From Nostocales cyanobacterium HT-58-2 (GTDB lineage Bacteria; Cyanobacteriota; Cyanobacteriia; Cyanobacteriales; Nostocaceae), in contig CP019636.1 of NCBI GenBank assembly GCA_002163975.1, forward strand, positions 3,359,001 through 3,423,000: DNA of 64,000 bases. Reading direction: 5' to 3'. Shown here piece by piece: positions 56,519 to 64,000 of the stretch. The position numbers were made by a program, and so were the translations under genes. Each line of letters opens with the position of its first letter. Positions within the stretch are counted from its first letter, which is position 1. Below the pieces are notes generated by a model. The model had not been told where the DNA came from, did no database searches, and worked only from the letters and a program-made list of their open reading frames with translations.

Positions 56519-58918
56519 GTGAGAATCTTACTCATCGAGGATGATGAGGTATTAGTCAGTGTTTTGTTGCAGTCTTTGACCAAACAATACTATGTTGTTG
56601 ATGTTGTCCAAGATGGTCAAATGGGCTGGGAATACAGCCAAACCACAAACTATGACCTGTTCCTCATGGATGTAGAAATACCAAAATTAGACGGAATATC
56701 TTTGTGTCAAAAATTACGTCAAAAAGGTTGTACCACTCCCATTTTGTTGATGACAGCAAAAGATGCTAGTAGCGATCGCATTCGGGGACTGGATACAGGC
56801 GCAGATGATTACCTGATCAAACCTTTGGATTTAGGAGAACTGCAAGCACGAATACGCGCACTTTTACGTAGGGGTGAGGTTCCTTACACCCCAGTGCTGG
56901 AGATAGAGAGATTGCGGTTAGATCCCAGTAGTTGCCAAGTGACTTACGATGGAAAACAACTCGAATTAACACCCAAAGAATACAGTCTGCTAGAGCTTTT
57001 GATGCGGAATCCATCGCGGGTATATAGTCGAGGCGATATTATCGAGCATCTTTGGACTTTTGACGATCCACCACAGGAGGAAACTGTCAAATCGCACATT
57101 AAATGGTTGCGGCATAAGCTGAAAGCTGTGGGGGCTGTAGATTGGATTGAGAATGTCTACGGTGTGGGATATCGGCTTAATCCTCAGAAGGCAAAGCAGG
57201 GCAGATCAATTCAAAATACCCTCCGGGAAGCTGCCCCCGAGGCATCTACAAAATTCAAAATTCAAAATTGGGAAGAGGGTGGGACAGACAAAGGGGAGAT
57301 TTCTTTAACTCCTAACTCTTCAAATTTAGTAAACTCACCATCTGTTGTGCAGCAGTTTCAACAAGCGATGAGCGGTTTGTGGAACCAGTATCAGGGAGCG
57401 ATGACACAACGTATAGATATATTGAAACAAGCTTCAAATGCTCTTTCTAGTGGCAACTTAACATCAGAATTAGGACAATCTGCCCAACAGGCAGCACACA
57501 AACTAGCTGGTGTTTTGGGAATGTTTGAATTAGATACCGGGACTGAAATAGCACGGGAAATAGAGGTAATTTTTACTCAAAAAGGTGATTTGTCAACAAT
57601 CCAAAAGCATCAATTGCTGTCATTAATTCAACAGTTGGGCGACTTGTTAAATTTTGCCGGAGAAAAAACTAGTCATCTGTCAACTTCCTCTGTTACACCT
57701 TCTTCAAACAGCCGCTTACTATTAATCGAACCCGATTTGCAACTGGGGGAAAAGTTGCAACAACTAGCGCTTGCTGCGGGTATGCTATGCGAGCAGATAG
57801 GCACAATTGAGGGTGTCAAAAATTACCTCAAAACAACATCGCCAGATTTAGTAGTTCTGAACGTAGATGAGGTGGGAACACGGGAAGATAGTTTGACATT
57901 GTTAGCAGAATTAGCAGTACGTACTCCACCCATACCCGTAATTGTTCTCACTGCTGTGGATGGGCTATTAGACCGTGTTAGCATTGCCCGTGCAGGAGGA
58001 CGGGGATTTTTAGTCAAACCAGTTACAGCAATGCAGATATGGGAGATTGCATCTCAAATATTACAAAAACACAAAAATTTAGCAATTAATGTACTTGTCG
58101 TAGACGATGACCCATTGATTTTAGCTGCACTACGTCCTATGTTAGAACCTTGGGGTATGCGGATGACAGGGTTAGCTGAACCGTTACGTTTTTGGGAAGT
58201 ACTAGAAGCGATTGCACCTGATTTGGTGATTTTAGATGTAGAAATGCCCGAAATTAATGGTATTGAACTTTGTCAGGCGGTACGTACCGATCCCAAATGG
58301 CAAGGATTACCGATTTTGTTTCTCACTGCACATCGGCAAATAGAAACTGTACAGCAAGTATTCGCTGTTGGTGCAGATGATTATGTACTCAAACCTGTAG
58401 TGGGAGAGGAACTGCTGACACGGATTATCCATCGCCTCGAACGCAATCGTTTATTGCAGACATTTTCTCTTAAAGATCCCATCACTGGCTTGAGGCATCA
58501 ACCCCAGTGCAGCCGTGAATTGCAACAAATGATTGAGCAAGCACAGAAAAATCGCTACCCGTTTTGTTTGGTAGTACTGTGCGTCAGTGAATTCCGCCGA
58601 ATTAATATCCAGTACGGGCATGAAACTGGTAATCAAATTTTGCAAAGATGGAGCCGTGTATTTCAAGCTGCTTTTCGTAGTGGGGAAGTGCTGGGTTATT
58701 GGGGGAACGGGGAATTTATCATTGGTGTGTCTGGGTTAACAAAGACAGAAGTCAACGATCGCCTCTGTGATATTTTGACTACCCTCCGCCAGCAAATATT
58801 CACTGCACCTAATGGCGATCGCTTCCAAGCAATGTACAATTTTGCAGTGGTTGAGTATCCCGACGATGGACTCACAATACAATCTCTGTACCAAGTTGCT
58901 AGTACTATTCTAAGCTAA
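56519..58918 (+). CDS. Multi-receiver response regulator with winged helix, Hpt and degenerate GGDEF
   Basis: The start is GTG 56519, preceded by aaaggaag. The 799 residues contain: receiver 1 with Asp51 (FLMDVEIPKLDG); an OmpR-type winged helix at 125-222 (VYGVGYRLNP); a repeat-derived linker at about 228-262; an Hpt domain with His327 (AAHKLAGVLGMF); receiver 2 at 398-520, degenerate; receiver 3 with Asp573 (VILDVEMPEINGIEL); and a GGDEF-like domain from 652. The GGDEF motif reads GNGEF, so diguanylate cyclase activity is unlikely. The gene directly follows the large kinase. A phosphorelay from the kinase receiver through the internal Hpt is plausible but inferred. Confidence 0.9.
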   Translation: MRILLIEDDEVLVSVLLQSLTKQYYVVDVVQDGQMGWEYSQTTNYDLFLMDVEIPKLDGISLCQKLRQKGCTTPILLMTAKDASSDRIRGLDTGADDYLIKPLDLGELQARIRALLRRGEVPYTPVLEIERLRLDPSSCQVTYDGKQLELTPKEYSLLELLMRNPSRVYSRGDIIEHLWTFDDPPQEETVKSHIKWLRHKLKAVGAVDWIENVYGVGYRLNPQKAKQGRSIQNTLREAAPEASTKFKIQNWEEGGTDKGEISLTPNSSNLVNSPSVVQQFQQAMSGLWNQYQGAMTQRIDILKQASNALSSGNLTSELGQSAQQAAHKLAGVLGMFELDTGTEIAREIEVIFTQKGDLSTIQKHQLLSLIQQLGDLLNFAGEKTSHLSTSSVTPSSNSRLLLIEPDLQLGEKLQQLALAAGMLCEQIGTIEGVKNYLKTTSPDLVVLNVDEVGTREDSLTLLAELAVRTPPIPVIVLTAVDGLLDRVSIARAGGRGFLVKPVTAMQIWEIASQILQKHKNLAINVLVVDDDPLILAALRPMLEPWGMRMTGLAEPLRFWEVLEAIAPDLVILDVEMPEINGIELCQAVRTDPKWQGLPILFLTAHRQIETVQQVFAVGADDYVLKPVVGEELLTRIIHRLERNRLLQTFSLKDPITGLRHQPQCSRELQQMIEQAQKNRYPFCLVVLCVSEFRRINIQYGHETGNQILQRWSRVFQAAFRSGEVLGYWGNGEFIIGVSGLTKTEVNDRLCDILTTLRQQIFTAPNGDRFQAMYNFAVVEYPDDGLTIQSLYQVASTILS
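57200..57300. repeat. In-frame repeat-derived linker in the multi-receiver regulator
   Basis: Contains tcaaaatt-type repeats (attcaaaattcaaaattggg) and a palindrome cctccgggaagctgcccccg. Both are intergenic repeat types in cyanobacteria, here encoding a linker between winged helix and Hpt domain. Confidence 0.55.
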
Positions 58919-59042
58919 TGGGCATGCTACTTCCTGAATTTTTTGGGGTGCAAACCTTGCATCCAAGATAAATCCATCAACAGAAATCATCCAAGTCATG
59001 GGGTTGTCGTCTAACTTATACTAGGCAGACACCAATTTTTTT

Positions 59043-59416
59043 ATGAACTTAACACCAACATACGATTTTCACTATTTTCACGGAAGTTCTTTTTCTGATT
59101 TGTTTACTCAAGACATCACAGATGTACGTTATAGGTTCATCCCAAATTACCCTGCGACTGCCAGTTGAGCTGCTTACCTCAATACAAAAAAATACTTTCT
59201 TCAAGACGGCAGTAGTGAAGCCAATAAAACCTCCTTCGATAAGATTTGCCAGAAAGAACCTTGGAAAAATCTGGCTGTGTTAGGCGATACCATTCCTGGA
59301 ATTGTCATTATTGAGCCGTCAAAGTTGCTGATTAGCTACTGGCAGGAGCATTTTGGCTTCAGCTATAGCAGTATGCAGATGATTGACTACTTAACTTATC
59401 AGAAATTTGGGTCTAA
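59043..59416 (+). pseudogene. Broken gene of unknown function, cut by an IS605-type relic
   Basis: A frame opens with MNLTPTYDFHYFHGSSF, meets a TGA at 59166-59168, and then continues open with NLAVLGDTIPGIVIIEPSKL up to the left end of the relic. The codon pattern looks like real coding sequence. I do not recognise the family. The fragment after the relic (59751-59952) may be its continuation, but this is unproven. Confidence 0.4.
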
Positions 59417-59749
59417 AACCTCGCCCTTTTAGGGCGACTTTTATGAGACAATGTAGATAGGTTGCTGACCGTGAGAACGATGAGGAAACAGGTTTAACGT
59501 CCTACTCCGTGATCTCAAAATTCCTAACAGTCAATGGCGCACAAATAAGTCCAAACTCCAAGGACGCGAAAAAAATCAAATAGGGTAGGGCATACCCGAA
59601 TCTACGCTTGGGGAGTAGTGCATAAGTGGGGCATATTGAGAGGTATGTTTCGGACTAGATATGAGCGTGTAAGACCAAAACTGAGTTGACTTGGTGGAGG
59701 CAGTGTTCAGCCCAAGAATCACCGCACTTATAGGGCGGTGAGTGTCAAC
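59417..59749. mobile_element. IS200/IS605-type remnant, second copy
   Basis: Left-end hairpin cctcgccct/agggcgac followed by ttttatgagacaatgtaga. The right end is caagaatcaccgc, a ccgc.../gcggt hairpin, gagtgtcaac. Only about 330 bp remain and no TnpB or TnpA can be read. Confidence 0.65.
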
Positions 59750-59750
59750 T

Positions 59751-59952
59751 GCATGAGTTCAGCCAGAGCGATCGCTTTGACAAACTCATCACTCTGTTTC
59801 CCTTTTATCATCTTAAAAGAGAAAAACACGCCGTTGATCCGGACACTCATTACCGCTTGCTCGATAAAGTGACGCTAGCCGAGCTTGGCGTGCAATGTCC
59901 GAACTACAAAAGCTACAATCTGCGCGTCAAGATTCTTGAAGACATTCAGTGA
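59751..59952 (+). pseudogene. C-terminal gene fragment of unknown family
   Basis: An open frame without a start gives FSQSDRFDKLITLFPFYHLK ... LAELGVQCPNYKSYNLRV and ends in ILEDIQ with a TGA at 59950-59952. It looks like the end of a real protein. It starts right at the right end of the IS605-type relic. Confidence 0.35.
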
Positions 59953-60072
59953 CCAGAACAATTCTCCTACTTTTCTATTGTGCATCTATAGTGCAAAGTC
60001 ACTCGGATGCTATACTATCATTGTCTAATGTCGCCATGTCCGCCTCACAGGCAATGTTGTTGTTTGGTTGGT

Positions 60073-60367
60073 AGCAGTATTTTTGAAGACAAGGCGATAA
60101 GCGGAGCTTAAGCCTTGCCTTCGGCACGCTGCGCGAACGGCTATCGCTGTCATCTTTAGTAGTCTGGATACTGATGGTGTAGCAAAACTACAAGAAATTT
60201 AAAAGATAGGGGGCAAAGTAACTGCCCAAGCCGAAAGCTCCTCTGAATTTTTCGCTATGACTAAAGCCACAATTGAAATAGGAGTTGTAGATTTTATCCT
60301 ACTCATAGATGGAATGGACCCTATGTGCCTCGGCATGGAAGCTAAATCAGGCACACAACCCGCATAG
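60073..60367 (+). pseudogene. Relic of a CheB methylesterase domain
   Basis: After a repeat insert at 60093-60146, the plus strand reads IAVIFSSLDTDGVAKLQEI, a TAA at 60200-60202, then KIGGKVTAQAESSSEFFAMT and IEIGVVDFILLIDGM. These match CheB's (A/G)VILSGTGTDG, the GG-x-x-x-AQD-x-x(S)-x(F)-x-MP motif and G-x-VDF(I/V)L. The catalytic Asp region is degraded (SLDTDG). It lies 240 bp upstream of a CheR gene, as in CheB-CheR systems. Confidence 0.65.
60093..60146. repeat. Palindromic repeat inside the CheB relic
   Basis: gcgataagcggagcttaagc ... gcgcgaacggctatcgc; the outer gcgata/tatcgc are inverted repeats. It interrupts the reading frame between EDKA and IAVIF. Confidence 0.55.
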
Positions 60368-60604
60368 TGAGCGCTCAGGCTTTGTTGAAATTCATCAACA
60401 AGTCGTTGGCGAAAAATATGACAACACTGTAATTTGGTAATTCTTCGCACCTTGATTAAGGGTATGCTTGCCCAAAAAGGCAGCTAAGCAAACCCTTATT
60501 TTTCCATCAATAACTTATGTCGGGCATAACCTTCAGATTGGCTTTCCCTAGGTGCATGGAGAAACAAGTTTGAATAAAAAGTGATTTTATAAGTATAAAA
60601 ATAT

Positions 60605-62464
60605 ATGACTAATACAGAACATGATCCTGAATTAGAAAATTTACTAGAATATATCAAACGCAACCGAGGATTTGATTTCAGTGGATACAAGCGTACGAGT
60701 TTAAGCCGCCGCATCCGTAAACGTATGCAATTTATTGGTGTTGATACTTATGCGTATTACTTAGATTACCTTGAAGTACACCCAGACGAGTTTGTTGAAC
60801 TCTTTAACACTATTTTGATTAACGTTACTGCTTTCTTCCGAGAAGCACAAGCTTGGGAGTACATAGCAGATGAAATTATTCCCCGGATTATAGCAAGCAA
60901 ACATATGGGCAAACCAATCCGGGTCTGGAGTGCTGGATGCGCTTCTGGAGAAGAAACCTACACATTAGCCATGTTGCTTGCTGAAGCGCTTGGTATGGAA
61001 GAATACACAGCACGGGTGAAAGTGTTTGCCACAGATGTGGACGTAGAAGCTCTCAACATTGCTCGTCAAGCAAGTTATTCCTCCAAAGAAGTCCAAAGCA
61101 TTCCCTCACATTTACTAGAAAAATACTTTGACCGCATAAACAGTCGCTATCTCGTCCAGAAAGAACTGCGGCGTGGTGTGATCTTTGGTCGCCACGACTT
61201 GGTGCAGGATGCACCTATCTCCAGGATTGACCTACTGGTGTGTCGCAATACTTTAATGTATTTTAATACCGAGACCCAAGCCAAAATTCTGGATCGCTTT
61301 CACTTTGCTTTAAATGAAGGAGGTTTTCTGTTTTTAGGGAAAGCTGAAATGCTATTTTCTCGCAATCACTCGTTTACTCCACTCGATTTGAGGCGAAGGG
61401 TATTTACTAAAGTTCCCAATGGCAATCTACGAGATATGCTGCTGAACATGGCTTACTCTACTGGACACCGACCCGTCCCTGAGATGGTTGACCAAATTCG
61501 TATTCATGAAGCTGCCTTTGAAATTGATCCCGTTGCCCAAATCGTGGTGGATCTCAATGGTATAGTCATCCTTGCCAACACCGAAGCCCGTAACTTGTTT
61601 AATCTCAATCCGAGAGACTTGGGTCGCCCGTTACAAGATTTAGAGCTTTCTTACCGACCTGTGGAATTGCGATCGCGTATTGATCATGTTCGCAGCAATC
61701 ATCGCGCCATTACTTTAAAAGATGTTGAGTGGTCTACTCAAGACCGCGACATGAAATATTTTGATGTGCAGATAATGCCTTTATTAGACAATAACACTGA
61801 CGAGTTATTAGGTATAAAGATTATCTTCACGGACGTAACTCGGTTTAAAAATTTGCAACAGGAACTGATACATGCCAATCAAGAGTTGGAAACGGCTTAT
61901 GAGGAACTCCAGTCCACCAATGAAGAGTTAGAAACAACCAACGAAGAACTGCAATTCACTGTGGAGGAACTAGAAACAACCAACGAAGAACTGCAATCCA
62001 CCAATGAAGAACTAGAGACCATGAACGAAGAACTGCAATCCACTAATGAGGAATTGCAGACTATCAACGAAGAACTGCGCCAGCGTAGTGAAGAACTCAA
62101 CCGAGTCAACGGCTTTTTAGAATCTATCCTCACTAGTCTCCGCGTTGGGGTGGTGGTTCTCAGCCATGAATTGCATATTCTCATATGGAATAAGAAAGCC
62201 GAAGATTTATGGGGCTTACGGTTTGATGAAGTTTTCTCTAAGCCCTTTTTAAGCTTAGACATAGGTTTGCCCTTAGAGCCACTGAGACAACCAATGCGGA
62301 CAATTCTGATTGGGGAATCGGAATACTATGAAGTCTTACTAGACGCTAGGAACCGCCGGGGTAAGGCAATTCAGTGCCAAGTGATTTGCAACCCACTGTT
62401 AGGTAGTGGGTCTGATATCCAAGGAGTGATTCTCCTCATGGAGGAGCAGGAACAAGTAGAATAG
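60605..62464 (+). CDS. CheR methyltransferase with PAS domains and heptad coiled coil
   Basis: 619 residues. The N-terminal 270 are a CheR methyltransferase: SGYKRTSLSRRIRKRM (CheR N-domain), the SAM motif VWSAGCASGEETY near 107-119, and DLLVCRNTLMYF. A PAS domain covers about 300-420. Then 11 or so heptads of the (N/T)EELQST type (about 430-500) form a coiled coil. A second PAS domain ends the chain at about 505-615. In many bacteria this unit is part of a CheB-CheR-PAS-kinase fusion; here CheB is a relic upstream and the kinase is the next gene. Chemoreceptors are not in the window, so the methyl acceptor is unknown. Confidence 0.9.
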   Translation: MTNTEHDPELENLLEYIKRNRGFDFSGYKRTSLSRRIRKRMQFIGVDTYAYYLDYLEVHPDEFVELFNTILINVTAFFREAQAWEYIADEIIPRIIASKHMGKPIRVWSAGCASGEETYTLAMLLAEALGMEEYTARVKVFATDVDVEALNIARQASYSSKEVQSIPSHLLEKYFDRINSRYLVQKELRRGVIFGRHDLVQDAPISRIDLLVCRNTLMYFNTETQAKILDRFHFALNEGGFLFLGKAEMLFSRNHSFTPLDLRRRVFTKVPNGNLRDMLLNMAYSTGHRPVPEMVDQIRIHEAAFEIDPVAQIVVDLNGIVILANTEARNLFNLNPRDLGRPLQDLELSYRPVELRSRIDHVRSNHRAITLKDVEWSTQDRDMKYFDVQIMPLLDNNTDELLGIKIIFTDVTRFKNLQQELIHANQELETAYEELQSTNEELETTNEELQFTVEELETTNEELQSTNEELETMNEELQSTNEELQTINEELRQRSEELNRVNGFLESILTSLRVGVVVLSHELHILIWNKKAEDLWGLRFDEVFSKPFLSLDIGLPLEPLRQPMRTILIGESEYYEVLLDARNRRGKAIQCQVICNPLLGSGSDIQGVILLMEEQEQVE

Positions 62465-62571
62465 ACATGGTTTCTCACTATTTCGTCTCTAACTAATAAC
62501 CAGCTAGATAGATTTGGCATATCAGCACGATATGTATCTTAGTTGGTGGAGGAGAGTAGAAGAGGTGCGCC

Positions 62572-63903
62572 GTGAATCAAGAGAAGTTTGGTCAACAAAT
62601 AGAGGAAGTACGCCAGCGCAGCGAATTCTTACAAAATCGCTTTAGTGAATTTCCTTTACAGCCAGAAGATGTGCTATTGCAAGCTTTTGAGGAACTTCGC
62701 ACTGCCTTAGAAGAATTGCATGTAGCTGAGGAAGAACTGCGCCAACAAAATGAACAGTTAGCAATTGCCCAGCACCAGATAGAAATAGAACGCCAGCGCT
62801 ACCAGGAGTTATTCGAGTTTGCTCCCGATGGCTATCTGATCACAAATACTGAAGGAAAAATTTTAGAAGCCAACCAGGTTGCTGCCCAACTGCTTAATAT
62901 CTCGAAAACTTTTTTGATAGGCAAACCACTGATCAACTTTGTTCCAGAACAAGAACGTCGTACCTTTCGCACCCAACTCTTAGCGCTGTGCAACATCGAG
63001 AGAATCCAGGAGTGGGAAATTCGCTTGCAACAGCGACAAGGTCACATATTTGATGTTAGCCTGAGTGTCACTACCATACGTGATCGCTGTGGTAAAGCTC
63101 TAGGATGGCGTTGGTTAGTGCGGGATATTACCAAGCGTAAGCAAGCAGAAGAACAACTGCGAGCAATTCAGGTTCAAAATCTGGAATTACAAGAAGCCGC
63201 ACGCATAAAAACCCAAATTATGTCAGTTGTATCTCACGAATTGCGTACACCTTTGAATTCAATTCTGGGGTTTTCTCAATTGCTATTGCGTCGCTACTAC
63301 AATCTGTTCACCCCCGAATTCGCTCCCGACTTAAGGAATATGGTAGAACGGATTATCAAGAGTGGCAAACATCTCCTAGCATTGATTGAGGATATACTTG
63401 ATTACTCAAGGTTAGAGGCAAATAGGCTAGAACTCAAACCACAAGAATTGAACTTATTGGAGCTAGTCACAGCAACCACAGAAGAAATGCGTTTGCTTGC
63501 TGAACAGAAAAACTTAACCCTAGTTCTGCACTCCAACCTGGAAAACCCCAAAGTTATCAACGACAGCGTTCGTCTGCGACAAGTGTTGGTGAACTTACTG
63601 ACTAATGCCATTAAGTTTACAGAGACTGGGGGTGTCTTTGTGGAAGTACAGCAGCTCAATGAAGACAGAGTCGTGTTGATGGTCAAGGATACAGGTGTTG
63701 GCATCCCAAAATCAGAGTTAGCAAATATTTTTAAGGAATTTTGGCAAGTCGATAGATCTACGACACGTAAGCACGGCGGCGTTGGTTTGGGACTGTCGAT
63801 TGTAGATAAATTGGTAGGCTTAATGAACGGAACAATCACTCTTGAAAGCAACCTCAACGAAGGTTCAACTTTTCGCGTAGAATTACCACGACAAGTGAGT
63901 TAA
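62572..63903 (+). CDS. PAS-domain sensor histidine kinase
   Basis: The start is GTG 62572, 108 bp after CheR-PAS. Residues 30-75 are a coiled coil, and 75-190 a PAS domain (LFEFAPDGYLITN to VRDITKRK). His222 in VVSHELRTPLNSILGF is the phosphorylation site. The ATPase domain has NLLTNAIKFTETGG, DTGVGIPKSE and GGVGLGLSIVDKL. There is no membrane span or receiver. The PAS domain closely resembles that of the PAS-Crp regulator at 28165, so the two may read the same kind of signal. It probably shares a transcript with CheR-PAS. Confidence 0.92.
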   Translation: MNQEKFGQQIEEVRQRSEFLQNRFSEFPLQPEDVLLQAFEELRTALEELHVAEEELRQQNEQLAIAQHQIEIERQRYQELFEFAPDGYLITNTEGKILEANQVAAQLLNISKTFLIGKPLINFVPEQERRTFRTQLLALCNIERIQEWEIRLQQRQGHIFDVSLSVTTIRDRCGKALGWRWLVRDITKRKQAEEQLRAIQVQNLELQEAARIKTQIMSVVSHELRTPLNSILGFSQLLLRRYYNLFTPEFAPDLRNMVERIIKSGKHLLALIEDILDYSRLEANRLELKPQELNLLELVTATTEEMRLLAEQKNLTLVLHSNLENPKVINDSVRLRQVLVNLLTNAIKFTETGGVFVEVQQLNEDRVVLMVKDTGVGIPKSELANIFKEFWQVDRSTTRKHGGVGLGLSIVDKLVGLMNGTITLESNLNEGSTFRVELPRQVS

Positions 63904-64000
63904 TAAAAAGCATTAAGATAATTTGAAAATTGGCATATCAAAAACTTAAGTAACTTTTTATTAAGAATGTAAATTCTAGTACGACCGACTACTAAAGCCT

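Noticed and set aside
61872..62110. DNA tandem repeat of about 21 bp in the CheR-PAS gene
   Set aside because: It is the coding form of an (N/T)EELQST heptad coiled coil common to this protein family, so it is not a separate repeat element.

Overview
The window looks like chromosomal DNA of a filamentous, probably heterocyst-forming cyanobacterium (Nostocales: Nostoc, Scytonema or Tolypothrix type). The evidence is the many HIP1 octamers (GCGATCGC), heptamer short tandem repeats, a CBS-CP12 fusion (CP12 regulates the Calvin cycle), very large PAS/GAF hybrid histidine kinases, and many small palindromic repeats, some of them inside genes. I see no rRNA, tRNA or CRISPR array.

Layout. 1-6.7 kb: tail of a probable RNase R/II-type gene, an EamA exporter, a small exported protein, an NDH-2-like flavoprotein coupled to a DoxX-like membrane protein, a repeat-rich gap and an OmpR-type regulator. 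7-11 kb: a divergent PRPP synthetase, a phosphoribosyltransferase, a dienelactone-hydrolase-like enzyme and a CapA-like phosphatase. 11-23 kb: a 1257-residue CBS/PAS hybrid kinase, hypA preceded by a decayed hydrogenase-maturation protease, the CBS-CP12 protein, a DUF4126 protein, a CAP-domain protein, a glycine/alanine-rich stress protein and a glycosyltransferase. 23-32 kb: a trehalose synthase-maltokinase fusion, a candidate small RNA, a PAS-Crp regulator, a metallo-beta-lactamase-fold hydrolase, and a complete IS982-family element nested in a MITE-like repeat. 32-43 kb: a galactose and sugar-nucleotide region. On the plus strand are a glycosyltransferase-UDP-galactopyranose mutase fusion, a tiny lipoprotein, a GH1-like/RmlD-like fusion and a broken galE. 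On the minus strand are a GH2 glycosidase, galT and galK. A second copy of the candidate small RNA lies downstream of galT. 43-50 kb: an IS200/IS605-type remnant, a two-component pair, a cupin, a toxin-antitoxin pair with a truncated toxin, and a two-gene minus-strand operon encoding an mCpol nucleotide cyclase and a CARF-like two-transmembrane effector. 50-64 kb: a signalling block with a 1.9-kb-residue-class hybrid kinase (about 1870 residues), a multi-receiver regulator, relics of an unknown gene and of cheB, a CheR-PAS protein and a PAS histidine kinase.

The most interesting system is the mCpol/effector operon at 48.8-50.0 kb. The cyclase has both Cas10-like palm motifs, the two genes overlap by 4 bp, and no Cas genes are nearby. 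This is the architecture of Panoptes-type anti-phage defence, in which a constantly made cyclic nucleotide is thought to hold a membrane effector inactive. A second theme is decay by small repeats: palindromic elements have put a stop codon into galE, entered cheB, and added in-frame segments to at least two signalling proteins. A third is a pair of homologous gene-free segments, each with a similar promoter and terminator, that look like copies of one unannotated small RNA.
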